From assembly GCA_018350325.1 (NCBI GenBank), contig JAEVLN010000056.1:85421-149420 (forward strand): 64,000 nt of DNA, read 5' to 3'. The stretch comes from Globodera rostochiensis. Taxonomy: Eukaryota > Nematoda > Chromadorea > Rhabditida > Heteroderidae. Made by a program: the position numbers and the translations under genes. Position 1 is the first letter of the stretch, and every line of letters starts with the position of its first letter. Under the pieces are notes generated by a model. It made no database searches. It was not told the DNA's origin and saw nothing but the letters and a program-made list of their open reading frames with translations. Of this stretch, positions 39,396-48,500 are shown in pieces.

Positions 39396-42369
39396 TGCCC
39401 GGCCCGACCACCATCGTCTCCTTCGTCGCCTGCGCCAGGTACCTCCTCCACGTCTCCGTCCGGTTCAGCAGCAGCAGATCTCCAATCACGACCATTCCGT
39501 GCCGTGCCCTCGACAACGCCACATCCACTCGAGACGCCTGGGCCCAGAACGGTTCCGTTCCGGCATCCCGATCCAACACCGAACACGTCGTCACCACCAC
39601 CGCCAGCTCCGCCTCGTGCCCTTGAGTCGCATCGGCTGTGGTCACCACCACACCATCCACACCCTCCCTCTCCACCAACGCGGCCAGCTCCCTCCTCTGC
39701 GCCGTGTAGAAGCAGATGCACCGGATGGAGGCATCCGGCATGGCTCTTCTCAACCGCCAGATAACGCGCATCGCAGTGTCCGACTGCTCCGAGTTGGTGG
39801 ACGAGGTGGACACTTCGTCTCGTTGTGCGTCATTGCGCTGATGGATCAAGATTAGTGGCACGCCACTCACCGGCAACTTGAACGCCGTCTGTGCAGTCAT
39901 CCGCGCTCGCTCCTCCTCCCTCCGTCCGGCATGGAGCCGCTCGCCATGCGGTTGGTAGAACCCTGCCTCAACACACCTCACCAGCGAGGGATGGGAGCGG
40001 TAGCTGACGACCAATGTCGTCACATCTGTCCCCTCCGCGGCGTCCAGGTTGCTGATGACTGTGTCCATGCCAAAGTCTTCTCGGATGGCAATGGGTAGCG
40101 ACGGTAGATGTACTTGAAGCTGGCGACGATCACCCGTGATCAGTACCTTGGTGAGGTTTGGGAGCTGACTTACCAACGCCAGGATTTGCGCGTAAGGCGC
40201 CTGTCCGGCCTCATCAATGATCAGGTGGGTGGACGCGCTGAACAGGTCGGGAATCTGCTCGGCGAAGGACATTGTGGCGAAGCAGATGCGCCGCTCTTCG
40301 GCCTCCTGCACAATCCGTGCCACTGTCGCCTCCTGCGCCAACCTCGGGTTCAGCTCACACGCTCTCAGGTAGCGCTTGATCAGGCGCTTTTCTTTGGCCT
40401 CGAGCAGCTCCTGAAAGTCGTCCGCTCCCACCGTGGTAGCGAGAAGGTGCGGTGACACCCGCTCAACGTCCAGTGCATACCGCATCTTGCCCGATCCGGA
40501 AAATAGCGCCATCATTTTATCCGTCCGCTGTGCGGCTGCCAGAGCATCCTGCATTTCGAGCACGAGCTTGACCACGGCGATGTTCGGGGGCGCTAGCGCC
40601 AACACCTTTGCCTCAGGGTCGGAAGCCATGATGGCTGCCACGATCGTCGCGGCTGTAAACGTCTTCCCGGTGCCGGGTCCGGCCTGCTGAAAGACCACTC
40701 GGGGCACCTCGTCCAGCATGCACATGGCGGTCTCCTTCTGTCCTTCCTGCAACATGCTCAACCCCCCCTTTTTCATTAAGTCGCTGTCCAGCTTGGGGAT
40801 TTCCGACTGAGTCGGCCTGCCCAATAGGATCGACATGATCCGTCCCATTGGCCCACCTCCTTTAGCCAGCTTTGAGCTGACATTGCTCTTCAAAATTTCA
40901 GCCCTCTCAAGCAGTGCACGGACTGCCACTTGCGGGGCGAGCTCCACCACTTTGTCCCCAGGCATTTTCAGCCGCTGGAACTCCTCCCAGGTGTCCTGTT
41001 TCTTGGCCCCCTGGTGGGCAAGAATCACCTTCGCCACCATTTGATAGCCGACGTCTGCCGGTCGTTTCTCCACTTTTGTTGCATAGCCTATGGCACATGG
41101 CTTGGCATCGTCACTCATATTAACACGGCAGGTGACTGCCACGTCGTCCTCCCAGATGTCGCACATGTCGGTCAATTCTCGTACCGTCTGTACCACCTTA
41201 ACAAAGGACAGGACCACCTGATGATCCTCGACGTCTTCGTCCTCCTCGATCTTCGGCTGCACCACCAGCGTAAAGCGTCGAAGCTCGGCCTTGATGTCGG
41301 CCGCCTGCGCGGCGACTGCTGCCGCCATTACTTTTTCGCCCAAGCTGACTTTCGCCCAGTTGAGGCCGGCGCTGAAAGGGAATTCGTACCCAAGCGGTTC
41401 ACCTTCAATCGACGCAATAGTGTGGGCGTGGTGGGCGAGCAGCTCATCGCCGGCTCGCCGCGTGAAGTTTGCCGGCAACACGTAGACGTGTCGCTGTGAC
41501 ACTAGCACCGACGGCGGTCGTGTGATGCGCAGCAGTTGAAGTTGCACAACCGCCCTGTGCCTGATTTCCTCGTCCGGCACGTTGGCCGGGAAATGCCGGC
41601 GATGCGCCCGCATCACGCCTGCCAGCTCCGGAGCGGCAATTTGCGCCGATTTGATGTGGCGATCCTTCCGCGCTCTTTGTAGGTCCACGATGATGCCGGT
41701 TGCCGCGACGAGTCCGACCTGTTTTAAATCGCTTACCCTCACAGCAGTTGCCTGAAAGTTCAACTGCCCATTTGCCTCAAAAATCCAGTCCCCCCTTTCT
41801 ACCCAACCGGACTCAGTTTGAGCTCTCTCGAATTCGTGGACTCGGAGGGTATCTCCAATCTCCACAGGGCGAGTTGGCTTTAGCAACGCCTTCGGCACCA
41901 TCATCAACTCCGGCCAGTCCGGGATGAACTTGATCCGGCTCACTACCACACCGTTCTCGCGTACCTGCGAGACCAGGTACATTTTCCCGTTTTCCACCTT
42001 CTCATCGCTGCTTCTAGCCCGCAGGCTAGTTTTTTCAATCTGCCTGAGTTCGGCACTCATGCCTTGGCACTCAAAGCCGCCATTGCCGAACTCGTCTTCT
42101 TCTCCTTCCCCATCCTCACTTCCATTTTCCTCATCCTCCTCATTTTCACCTTCTTCTTTCTCCTTTCCTTCCTTCCTTCCTTCCACCTCAACGCCTTCCA
42201 TTGCTGTTTCAAGCCCGCAGGCTAGTCCCACCTCCGCGCTAACCGATGCCAGCCTTAGCGGATCGGATCGATCCGCCAACACCGGCACCGGGATAGGCGC
42301 CTCATATTCTGCTTCAGGCCCGCAGGCCAGATTTGGGTCGGTATTCAACGGATTAATATTTTTTGACAT
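39079..42369 (-). CDS. UPF1-like superfamily 1 (SF1B) helicase, cargo of the retroelement
   Basis: The ORF is intronless, 1,096 aa, and probably encodes an ATP-dependent RNA/DNA helicase. Visible motifs: Q-type (EGQKETA, about 542), Walker A/motif I GPGTGKT (564-570), motif II DEAGQ (719-723), motif III GDRRQ (746-750), motif IV near SYRSHPS (789), motif V DATQGHEAEL (913-922) and motif VI ALSRARHGM (951-959). This is the UPF1/SEN1/Mov10-like set and has all catalytic residues. Residues 60-95 are strongly acidic, and about 130-540 is an unassigned N-terminal region. The C-terminal 105 residues come from a shared non-helicase block (39,060-39,395), so the original C terminus may be lost. The start Met at 42,369 follows in-frame stops, and a PACGPEA-like motif lies near it. 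The gene sits between integrase and the polypurine tract in the same orientation, so it should be carried in the genomic RNA. Host capture is inferred and the cellular role is unknown. Confidence 0.9.
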   Translation of the reverse strand: MSKNINPLNTDPNLACGPEAEYEAPIPVPVLADRSDPLRLASVSAEVGLACGLETAMEGVEVEGRKEGKEKEEGENEEDEENGSEDGEGEEDEFGNGGFECQGMSAELRQIEKTSLRARSSDEKVENGKMYLVSQVRENGVVVSRIKFIPDWPELMMVPKALLKPTRPVEIGDTLRVHEFERAQTESGWVERGDWIFEANGQLNFQATAVRVSDLKQVGLVAATGIIVDLQRARKDRHIKSAQIAAPELAGVMRAHRRHFPANVPDEEIRHRAVVQLQLLRITRPPSVLVSQRHVYVLPANFTRRAGDELLAHHAHTIASIEGEPLGYEFPFSAGLNWAKVSLGEKVMAAAVAAQAADIKAELRRFTLVVQPKIEEDEDVEDHQVVLSFVKVVQTVRELTDMCDIWEDDVAVTCRVNMSDDAKPCAIGYATKVEKRPADVGYQMVAKVILAHQGAKKQDTWEEFQRLKMPGDKVVELAPQVAVRALLERAEILKSNVSSKLAKGGGPMGRIMSILLGRPTQSEIPKLDSDLMKKGGLSMLQEGQKETAMCMLDEVPRVVFQQAGPGTGKTFTAATIVAAIMASDPEAKVLALAPPNIAVVKLVLEMQDALAAAQRTDKMMALFSGSGKMRYALDVERVSPHLLATTVGADDFQELLEAKEKRLIKRYLRACELNPRLAQEATVARIVQEAEERRICFATMSFAEQIPDLFSASTHLIIDEAGQAPYAQILALVSQLPNLTKVLITGDRRQLQVHLPSLPIAIREDFGMDTVISNLDAAEGTDVTTLVVSYRSHPSLVRCVEAGFYQPHGERLHAGRREEERARMTAQTAFKLPVSGVPLILIHQRNDAQRDEVSTSSTNSEQSDTAMRVIWRLRRAMPDASIRCICFYTAQRRELAALVEREGVDGVVVTTADATQGHEAELAVVVTTCSVLDRDAGTEPFWAQASRVDVALSRARHGMVVIGDLLLLNRTETWRRYLAQATKETMVVGPGNYIQKNTQKYSTKIFKCHRETWTNSSNPLSHTLSSTNSPPLAGMTPGCSSPTSHAIHLKWWTSCSSQMRSLAVDSRVGGPKGEAGSQSAGISLSISPRGKCILCS
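42010..42029 (-). repeat. 20-bp recurrent motif, copy 1
   Basis: Plus-strand GCTTCTAGCCCGCAGGCTAG, one of eight matches to GCTTCAGGCCCGCAGGCYAG in the element. It falls in the helicase ORF in a different codon phase from copies 2 and 3 (read as SLRARSS). Confidence 0.8.
42206..42225 (-). repeat. 20-bp recurrent motif, copy 2
   Basis: TTTCAAGCCCGCAGGCTAG, near-match to the consensus, read as LACGLET in the helicase N terminus. Confidence 0.8.
42311..42330 (-). repeat. 20-bp recurrent motif, copy 3
   Basis: Plus-strand GCTTCAGGCCCGCAGGCCAG, the consensus itself, read as LACGPEA near the helicase start. Confidence 0.85.
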
Positions 42370-42790
42370 CTAAAATGCATAACCATTAGGGCAAAATTGA
42401 GCAGTTGAAGGACAGGTGCGAAGTGAATAGGGCGATGGTGGTGTGGGAATCAAAGCTGACTGTGGTTAGGATGGACTGATTGTGAGTGTACCAGTGTAAT
42501 ATGGCGATGGGACGGCGATTGGAAAAGCTAAGTGTAGGGGATGGGAACGCCTTTCATCCCCGTCCCTTTAGCGGCAATGTCCTTCTCCGCCGCTGGGGCA
42601 GGAGCGGGGAGGACTTTGCCTTTTATTGAATGTCTTTTGAATGGTGAGCGTCCAAAGGTCGAATGGGCAATCGGTTGGACGAAGCAGTCCCAACCGCCCA
42701 AAGTGCAAAGGATTTTCGATTTTTTTGGTCTTTTCTGTCCCTGGCCAACTTCGAATTAAAAAAAGGGCGGTGGGACTTAACTTTGCCAGT
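42370..42790. other. Spacer between helicase and glycoprotein-tail ORF
   Basis: GC-moderate non-coding sequence. Short frames on both strands are not conserved-looking. No separate promoter or splice acceptor is evident by eye, although some signal for helicase expression from the long RNA must exist if the gene is used. Confidence 0.4.
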
Positions 42791-43252
42791 TCATGGATTA
42801 TCATGTTCCATTTGAACCGCCATCGTTCTGAGTGCCTGCCAGAAATTCCGGGCATCAGTGGGTTGCCTTCTGTGCCTCCGGATTTTGCAGAGACAGCACA
42901 GCAGGCATGTTACGAGCACCGCCAGGGGTATGCCGATAAGGATCAGCCCAATTGGTGATGGAATGGGAACCGATTGGCTGCTCGGTGGCTGCGGTTTCAG
43001 CTGAAAGCAGGCCCAAAACGTTTGGAGGGACACAGGCCCTTCCTTCGGGACCCAATACATTGTTTTTGGAGAACACTCAAGTGCACATCTCTCAATGCAT
43101 ATGGTTTCCTGCTTAAATACCATTTTGACAGTCGCGAGAGGGCGACTACGTTTGTCAGCCATGAAGTGTAGAAGCAGACCCCCTTTGAGGACATCATGCA
43201 CGTCGCGTCTCAACCGCTCGTTGACACTGACCCATAGGATCGACATCTTCAA
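42791..43252 (-). CDS. Membrane-anchored glycoprotein C-terminal fragment (env-like tail)
   Basis: A 153-codon minus-strand ORF. It has a Cys-bearing ectodomain-like part with CIERCALEC around residues 52-61, a Pro/Ser-rich stem, one strong transmembrane segment around 103-123 (LILIGIPLAVLVTCLLCCLC), and then a basic Cys/Arg-rich tail (KIRRHRRQ). This is the usual layout of the end of a viral-type envelope glycoprotein: stem, anchor, palmitoylation-prone Cys and cytoplasmic tail. The position after integrase is where env lies in env-bearing gypsy elements. The Met at 43,252 is preceded at once by in-frame stops and by the rearranged block, so it is probably the surviving end of a longer gene. 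It is an endogenous retroelement relic. The fold class cannot be told. Confidence 0.5.
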   Translation of the reverse strand: MKMSILWVSVNERLRRDVHDVLKGGLLLHFMADKRSRPLATVKMVFKQETICIERCALECSPKTMYWVPKEGPVSLQTFWACFQLKPQPPSSQSVPIPSPIGLILIGIPLAVLVTCLLCCLCKIRRHRRQPTDARNFWQALRTMAVQMEHDNP

Positions 43253-43259
43253 TTGATTG

Positions 43260-44272
43260 GACTAAGTGGATTATTCATTTCATTGTACATCCCCGATCCT
43301 CAAGAGCAGAGGATGCATTTCTAGCCCCGCGAGGGGAACTGCGAGAGCAGAGATCCCGGCACTCTGACTCCCGGCTCCTACATCGTCGCCCTTCGGTCCT
43401 CNCTACTCGACTGTCCACGGAACCCAAATAAAAATATTCCAGGCTGCGCATTTGAGGGCTTTGGATGAGCTTCAATGTTGTCTTATATAGCTCGTCCACC
43501 ATTTCAGATGGGATGCAGACCGATGGCATGTTAAAGTCTTCAGCGAATCGAATGGGTAAACGGTAAATGTACTTACCGAGGACGTCGTCCCACATGGGAG
43601 GAACACCCCGGGGTCATGGGAGCTNAAATTTCCGACGTTAGTTATTCCGGCCAGATGAGCATGTCTGTCATAATCAAGGAATAAGGGGGAGAGTTTGTTG
43701 ATGAAGTAGAGAGTGTGTGCAGAGAGGGTTGGGGTATCAAGATAGGAATTGAAGATATTCGCATTTAAGTATAATTAGTATAATTGTTGTTTATTTCGTC
43801 ACTTAAGAGTTCAACTTTCAGGTCTCCCGGTGGCATTTGAATAATGTCGAATTCGTTTAGCCTCTAACAGAAACTGAAAGTCTTTAGATTTAATCTTTTT
43901 AGTGCATAATTTTGTTGAATGCCGTTCAAGCTGCAGTGCATTCCATCTTGCATTTTTTGAGTATTTTGCCTGCATTTGATTCGTTTTCTAAGAGACTCCA
44001 TATATTCCTGAAGATCAACCAAGAGTTTTTCCAAACACTTTTTGGGGTATTTTTTACAACTTCTAACCTACTGCTCAGAATGTAATTGAGAATGGATGCC
44101 AAGATCGATTGCAGCTGTATAAAATAAAATCTGACTGGGGACGGGTCCGGCTTCATAAATTACTTCTTTGTACCCATTATCCATCAGCATATGGTTTTGT
44201 CGTTTTTNTTCTTATTGCACTCTGTTTAACTTCTGCTTATCCATTCACTTTCTGACAAGCAAGTTAATCTAT
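43260..44272 (-). pseudogene. Mosaic block with a coding fragment of unknown family, containing N bases
   Basis: On the minus strand about 43,800 to 43,420 reads as a natural-looking protein segment of roughly 120 residues (pieces: TLYFINKLSPLFLDYDRHAH, LGKYIYRLPIRFAEDF, SEMVDELYKTTLKLIQSPQM). It is interrupted by N at 43,402 and 43,625, and a further N lies at 44,208. It is collinear with two other places. These are 39,060-39,395, which keeps mainly its GC-rich portions, and 37,840-38,661, which matches its A+T-rich portions and continues into an LTR start exactly as this block does at 44,273. It could be the most intact copy of a repeated gene fragment or a consensus mixing two sequences. 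I do not recognise the protein family. Confidence 0.45.
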
Positions 44273-44405
44273 AGTGAGTGGCTGCGCGTTGGGTCCACCT
44301 TAATAGGCTTTGCGCCAACCGTTCTCGACCGAGTTCGGGATGTCGATGAGAGTCTAAGTGGTATCTCTCGGACCCGGGGCGAAAACTTCCACTGGGCGAC
44401 CCCGG
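44273..44405 (-). repeat. Diverged partial LTR-like sequence
   Basis: AGTGAGTGGCTGCGCG and the following roughly 130 bases align with the plus-strand-left end of both LTRs (for example TTTGCGCCAACCGTTCTCGA against TTTGCACCGACTGTTCCGGA). Similarity is clearly lower than between the two terminal LTRs. It lies inside the element and is preceded by CTAT as at the true left end. It is probably a relic of a related element or of a duplicated flank plus LTR. Confidence 0.6.
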
Positions 44406-44449
44406 AAACCCTGGTTACTCGGGGGTTCAGCTTCTTCGCCCCCCTTGTT

Positions 44450-45020
44450 GCCGAAACCCCGGTTTACCGGGCAGTCATGCAACTGCTAGACTCCTGCAGC
44501 GGTGTTTACCCGCAAATGGTCAGCGCCCATCACCCGGTTGCTTAGTGCCTCCTCTCCGTTAAGTCTAACACGCCTCCGGATGATGCTTTTCGCTGCCTCG
44601 GCGTTTGTGCCCCCTTGGGCTGCTCGGCATTCGCCCTGCATCGCGAAGAAGAACACGTCCACCACCTGAACTATAATTTTGGCCCCGGGATAAAGGTCAA
44701 TTCGGGGTTCCGGTCCTCCCGGTCATCTCTCCGTTCAGTTGTGGCTGTTTATTGGGGCAGAATGGGAGGAGGCGGTGAAAGCCCTGGGCCAACGTCTCTT
44801 CGCTGATCGCTGGCCGCCTTGCCCCAACCCCCTTGGGCATGTGAGCTTCTTCTTCTCACCACAACAACTACGCTCGGCCAAAATCCCGTTTCGCTTTCAT
44901 GTCCAACGACCAGGCGAGGCTGTGCTCACTGTGGGGCTTCACTGCGGCATAAATCTGGGGGCTTCGGTCTGCGTGGTGAAGGAATTTTGCAACATCCGAC
45001 CCCCCGAGCGTTCAAAAGTC
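44450..45020 (+). pseudogene. JmjC-domain (Fe(II)/2-oxoglutarate dioxygenase) fragment, frameshifted
   Basis: Two plus-strand open pieces in different frames line up with a JmjC core. The first (about 44,606-44,690) reads CSAFALHREEEHVHHLNYNF, with the HxE pair expected for iron binding and the following N-Y-GPG. The second (about 44,748-45,000) has FFFSPQQLRSAKIPFRFHVQ, a QRPGE phrase and LHCGINLG, which resembles the second-His region of KDM-type proteins (H-x-G-x-N-x-G). A +1 shift lies between 44,690 and 44,745. The orientation is opposite to the retroelement. It is probably a broken copy of a host or element-captured histone demethylase-like gene. The assignment is by motif only. Confidence 0.5.
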
Positions 45021-45136
45021 CGAATTTTGACTGACTGTCCGAGCCAGTTTCAGTTTCAGAGGCTGGCGAAGGCACCCGCTGCACTTGCCGGCCAAATTCG
45101 TATCGCTTCACGGATGAGCAGGGGAGGGAAACGGTA

Positions 45137-45225
45137 CGGCTTGCCGACGCCGAACGGTAACGGCTTGCCGACGCCGAACGGTAACGGCTTGCCGACGCCG
45201 AACGGTAACGGCTTGCCGACGCCGA
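45137..45225 (+). repeat. 24-bp tandem repeat, about 3.7 copies
   Basis: Unit CGGCTTGCCGACGCCGAACG plus GTAA, starting at 45,137, 45,161, 45,185 and 45,209. It would encode GLPTPNGN in one plus-strand frame. It is a short minisatellite in the non-coding interval downstream of the polyprotein. Confidence 0.9.
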
Positions 45226-45540
45226 CTTCCCGACTCCAAATGACCAAAAGTTTCGGTTTCAACTGTCCCACATTCTTTACGGGTTGGTCTGGCCGAGCAG
45301 GAGAGAGAGAGAGTAACGATAGAGCGTGAGAAGGAGCTAAAACCTCACCGGCACCCGGCCACCACAGAAGGCCTGCGGCCCAATCACAATTTTGATCGAA
45401 AAGCAAGCAACCAATAAGGGTTCAACCCCAATGACTCTGCTCTTGCCAAATCACAAAATTCATCAAAGCCCCCCGCCACATCTCCAACAGCATCCAACTT
45501 TAGTAGTTGGCTAGGTCTTTCCAAGTCCGGGTTTTTGGTC
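45226..45540. other. Interval downstream of the polyprotein stop
   Basis: Non-coding. It contains a short GAGAGAGAGAG run and nothing else I can name. Confidence 0.4.
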
Positions 45541-48500
45541 TCAGGTTGTACCTGCGGGGCTCTGAGCTGCTCGGCTCAGTGCACTCTTGGCTAACTCCGT
45601 TATCATTTCGTTTTTGACTGCTTTTGGCCCGCAGGCCAGACTGACGGCTTCATCATTCGGCCGACTGTCCTCCAAATTCTGTATTTCCTCCTCGGCATCC
45701 TCTTCTCCTCCTAATGGCCGAATTGCCTCTCCTTGACCCTGTGCTTCCGCATCCGCTGCAGCTGCTGCTTCGAGTGACTCCTTCTCATCCGCCGGCAATG
45801 CTGGGACGGTGCACGCCGGGCCCAGCATTTCGAAGCATTTTTTAACCTGATTGAGGTGTAACCTTCTCGGGGCAGAGCTTGGTGCTGAACAGCTCACCAC
45901 CGTAACGTGAATGCCCTCAACCTCAATTACCCGAAAAATTCCTTTCCAGGGAAGCTGGAATTTTTTGGAGGTGCCGACCCGTCCCTCATAGTTCCGGATC
46001 AGTACCCTATCCCCTGCTTGAACTTGCTGCGGTCTCGCCCGCCTATCATATTGCTCCTTCATTTTGAGCTGTGCCTTGGCATACTCTTCCGACGCGGCAT
46101 GCCAGGCCTGCCTGATCGCTACGACCATTTTCTGCTTGAACTCACCCCGATCTGAAATTGCCACGGGGTCTCTGATTTTTGGGTCGACAATTTGGTCGAC
46201 GCAGAATACCGGGTCCCGGGCAAACATGAGAAAGAACGGGGACTCACCTGTTGAAGCGTGCACTGACGTGTTGTAACAGAAGCAGGCTGCATCCAAAAAT
46301 TCATCAAAGTCAGGTTGGTTTCTCGAAATGTACTTGGCGAGAATGTTATGAAATGTCCTGAACGTCCTTTCCGTAGACGCGTTCCCCTGGCTCCAATGCG
46401 GGCATGCGTACTTCTTATCGATGTAGAGCATCGAACAGAATTCCCTGAAGAAGTCTGACGTGAACGCTGTCGCATTGTCGGTGATGAGTTCAGTGCACCC
46501 TCCAAACTTCAGGTAGCAGTGATTCAGGAATGCTTGGGCAATTGTCCGTGCTTTCGTGTCTGGCACGGGGACCGAAATCACGTACTTGGTGAACCAACAC
46601 ACGATGTTCAAAATGTGCTTGTTCCCTTTTTGGGTCATTGGAAACGGCCCCGCCAAATCAAGGCCTACCTTTGCAAACAGAGTGTTTGCCGGTACCATCA
46701 TCATTTCTTCCCGGTAAGCTGGAGTGGGGGAGTGCCTGAGTTGGCACGTGATGCATAATTTCACCCAAGTCAAGATGTCCGAATGCATTTTTGGCCAAAA
46801 GTACTTCCTGCACTTGGCAAGAGTCTTTCGGTAATTCAGATGGCCTCCTCCCAGTAAGGACGAATGAAAAGACTCAAAAATGAGCCCTCTGAGAGAGATT
46901 GGGACATAAATTTTTGGTGGCTGCCCATCCTCTTTGAAATAAAGGACACCCGAGTCCAGTTTGAACTTACTTGCCCCAACTGCAAACGTTTCATTCTCCT
47001 TTTCATCAAGACCAGCCGGAAACTCACCATTTCGGACAAATTCAATGTACGCCACTGCCTCCGGATCTTTCATTTGTTCTTCCTCTAACTTTACCTCGTA
47101 CGAGCCGCCGTCCTCCTGTCGGACCAACAGTTTGTTTAAGAATGGATCCATTACTACTCTCGAATGTTGAGAAATGGCGAGACAAACCGGAAATTCAATG
47201 ATGTCTTCCAGCTCGTCAATTGACTGCATTTCAGTGAACGGTTTGTCCTCGGTGGCCCTTGAAAGAGCATCTGCCAATGAGTTTTCCTTCCCGGCAACGT
47301 GAACAATTTTGATTTGGTAGTTTTGCAATTCAATCATCCATCTCGCCAGCTGTGGGCTGCTCTCAGATTTCTTCAACAGGAAGGCGAGAGGCTTGTGATC
47401 AGTGTGCAGCTCCACGTCTGACATGAAGATGAAAGGGCGAAACTCCCTCAACGCATAAATTATTGCGCCGAGTTCAACCTGAACGGCGGGCCACTTCCTC
47501 TCCGCTGTTGAAAGCGTTCTGCTGCAGTACGACACTGCTGAAAATCCGCCACTTACCTCGCTTTTCTGCATTAAAACTCCGCCTTGGCCGACTGTAGACG
47601 CATCTGTAAAAATGTGAAACGGTTTTCCATAGTCTGGGAAGACCAAATTTGGCACTTGCGACAGAAGGTTTTTAACTTGATCAAATGCCTCCTGCTGGTC
47701 TCTTCCCCATTCAAATTTGTTTCCCTGGCGAGTCAATTTGAGCATCGGCTCAACCACCATTGCAAAATTCTCTATGTGCCTTCTGTAAAAGCCCGCTTGG
47801 CCCAGCACTCTTTTCACTTCCTTCACACTGGTCGGGACTGGCATTTCTTTGAGGATTTCGATTCGGCTCAAACTGGGTTTAAAGCCGCCCGAATTCAAAA
47901 CAAACCCCAAAAAGTTCATTTCTTTTGACGCAAAAGTGCATTTCTTTGGGCTGAGTTTCAGGTTATAAAGCCTGAACCGTTCCAAAACTTTCCTGACGGC
48001 TGCCAAATGCTCTTCAAAGTCCTCTTCCTTTGTGAAAATCAGGACATCGTCCACGTATGCCAGTGCAATGCCGTCCAATCCTGACAGGACCACTGCCATT
48101 GCCCTGGAGAATGCGGCAGTCGCATTTTTCATTCCAAATGGCATCGTCATCATCTGGAACACGTTGTCCTCAGTGATCACCCCACATTTTCTTGACGTCT
48201 CGTCACTCAGCTTAATTTGCAGGTAGCCGCTGGCCAAGTCCAAAGAGGTGTAAAACGCGCAGCTCCCAACTCTTTCCATTATGCTGTCGAGACGGGGAAG
48301 CGGATACCTGTCCGGAATCGTCACTTCATTCAGTTTTCTAAAGTCCAGGCAGGGTCGAATTCCTCCATCTTTCTTCTGGACGATGACAATTGGAGTAACC
48401 CATGGCGTATCAGACTCAATCATCACTCCAGACGCCAGCAGTTGATCGATGTGCTTCTTCAACTCCTCCTTGTATTTGTACGGCATTCTTCTTGGAGGTG

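Noticed and set aside
39360..42373. Many plus-strand ORFs and shorter minus ORFs over the helicase
   Set aside because: They are shadows of a GC-rich coding frame; only the 1,096-codon frame has helicase motifs.
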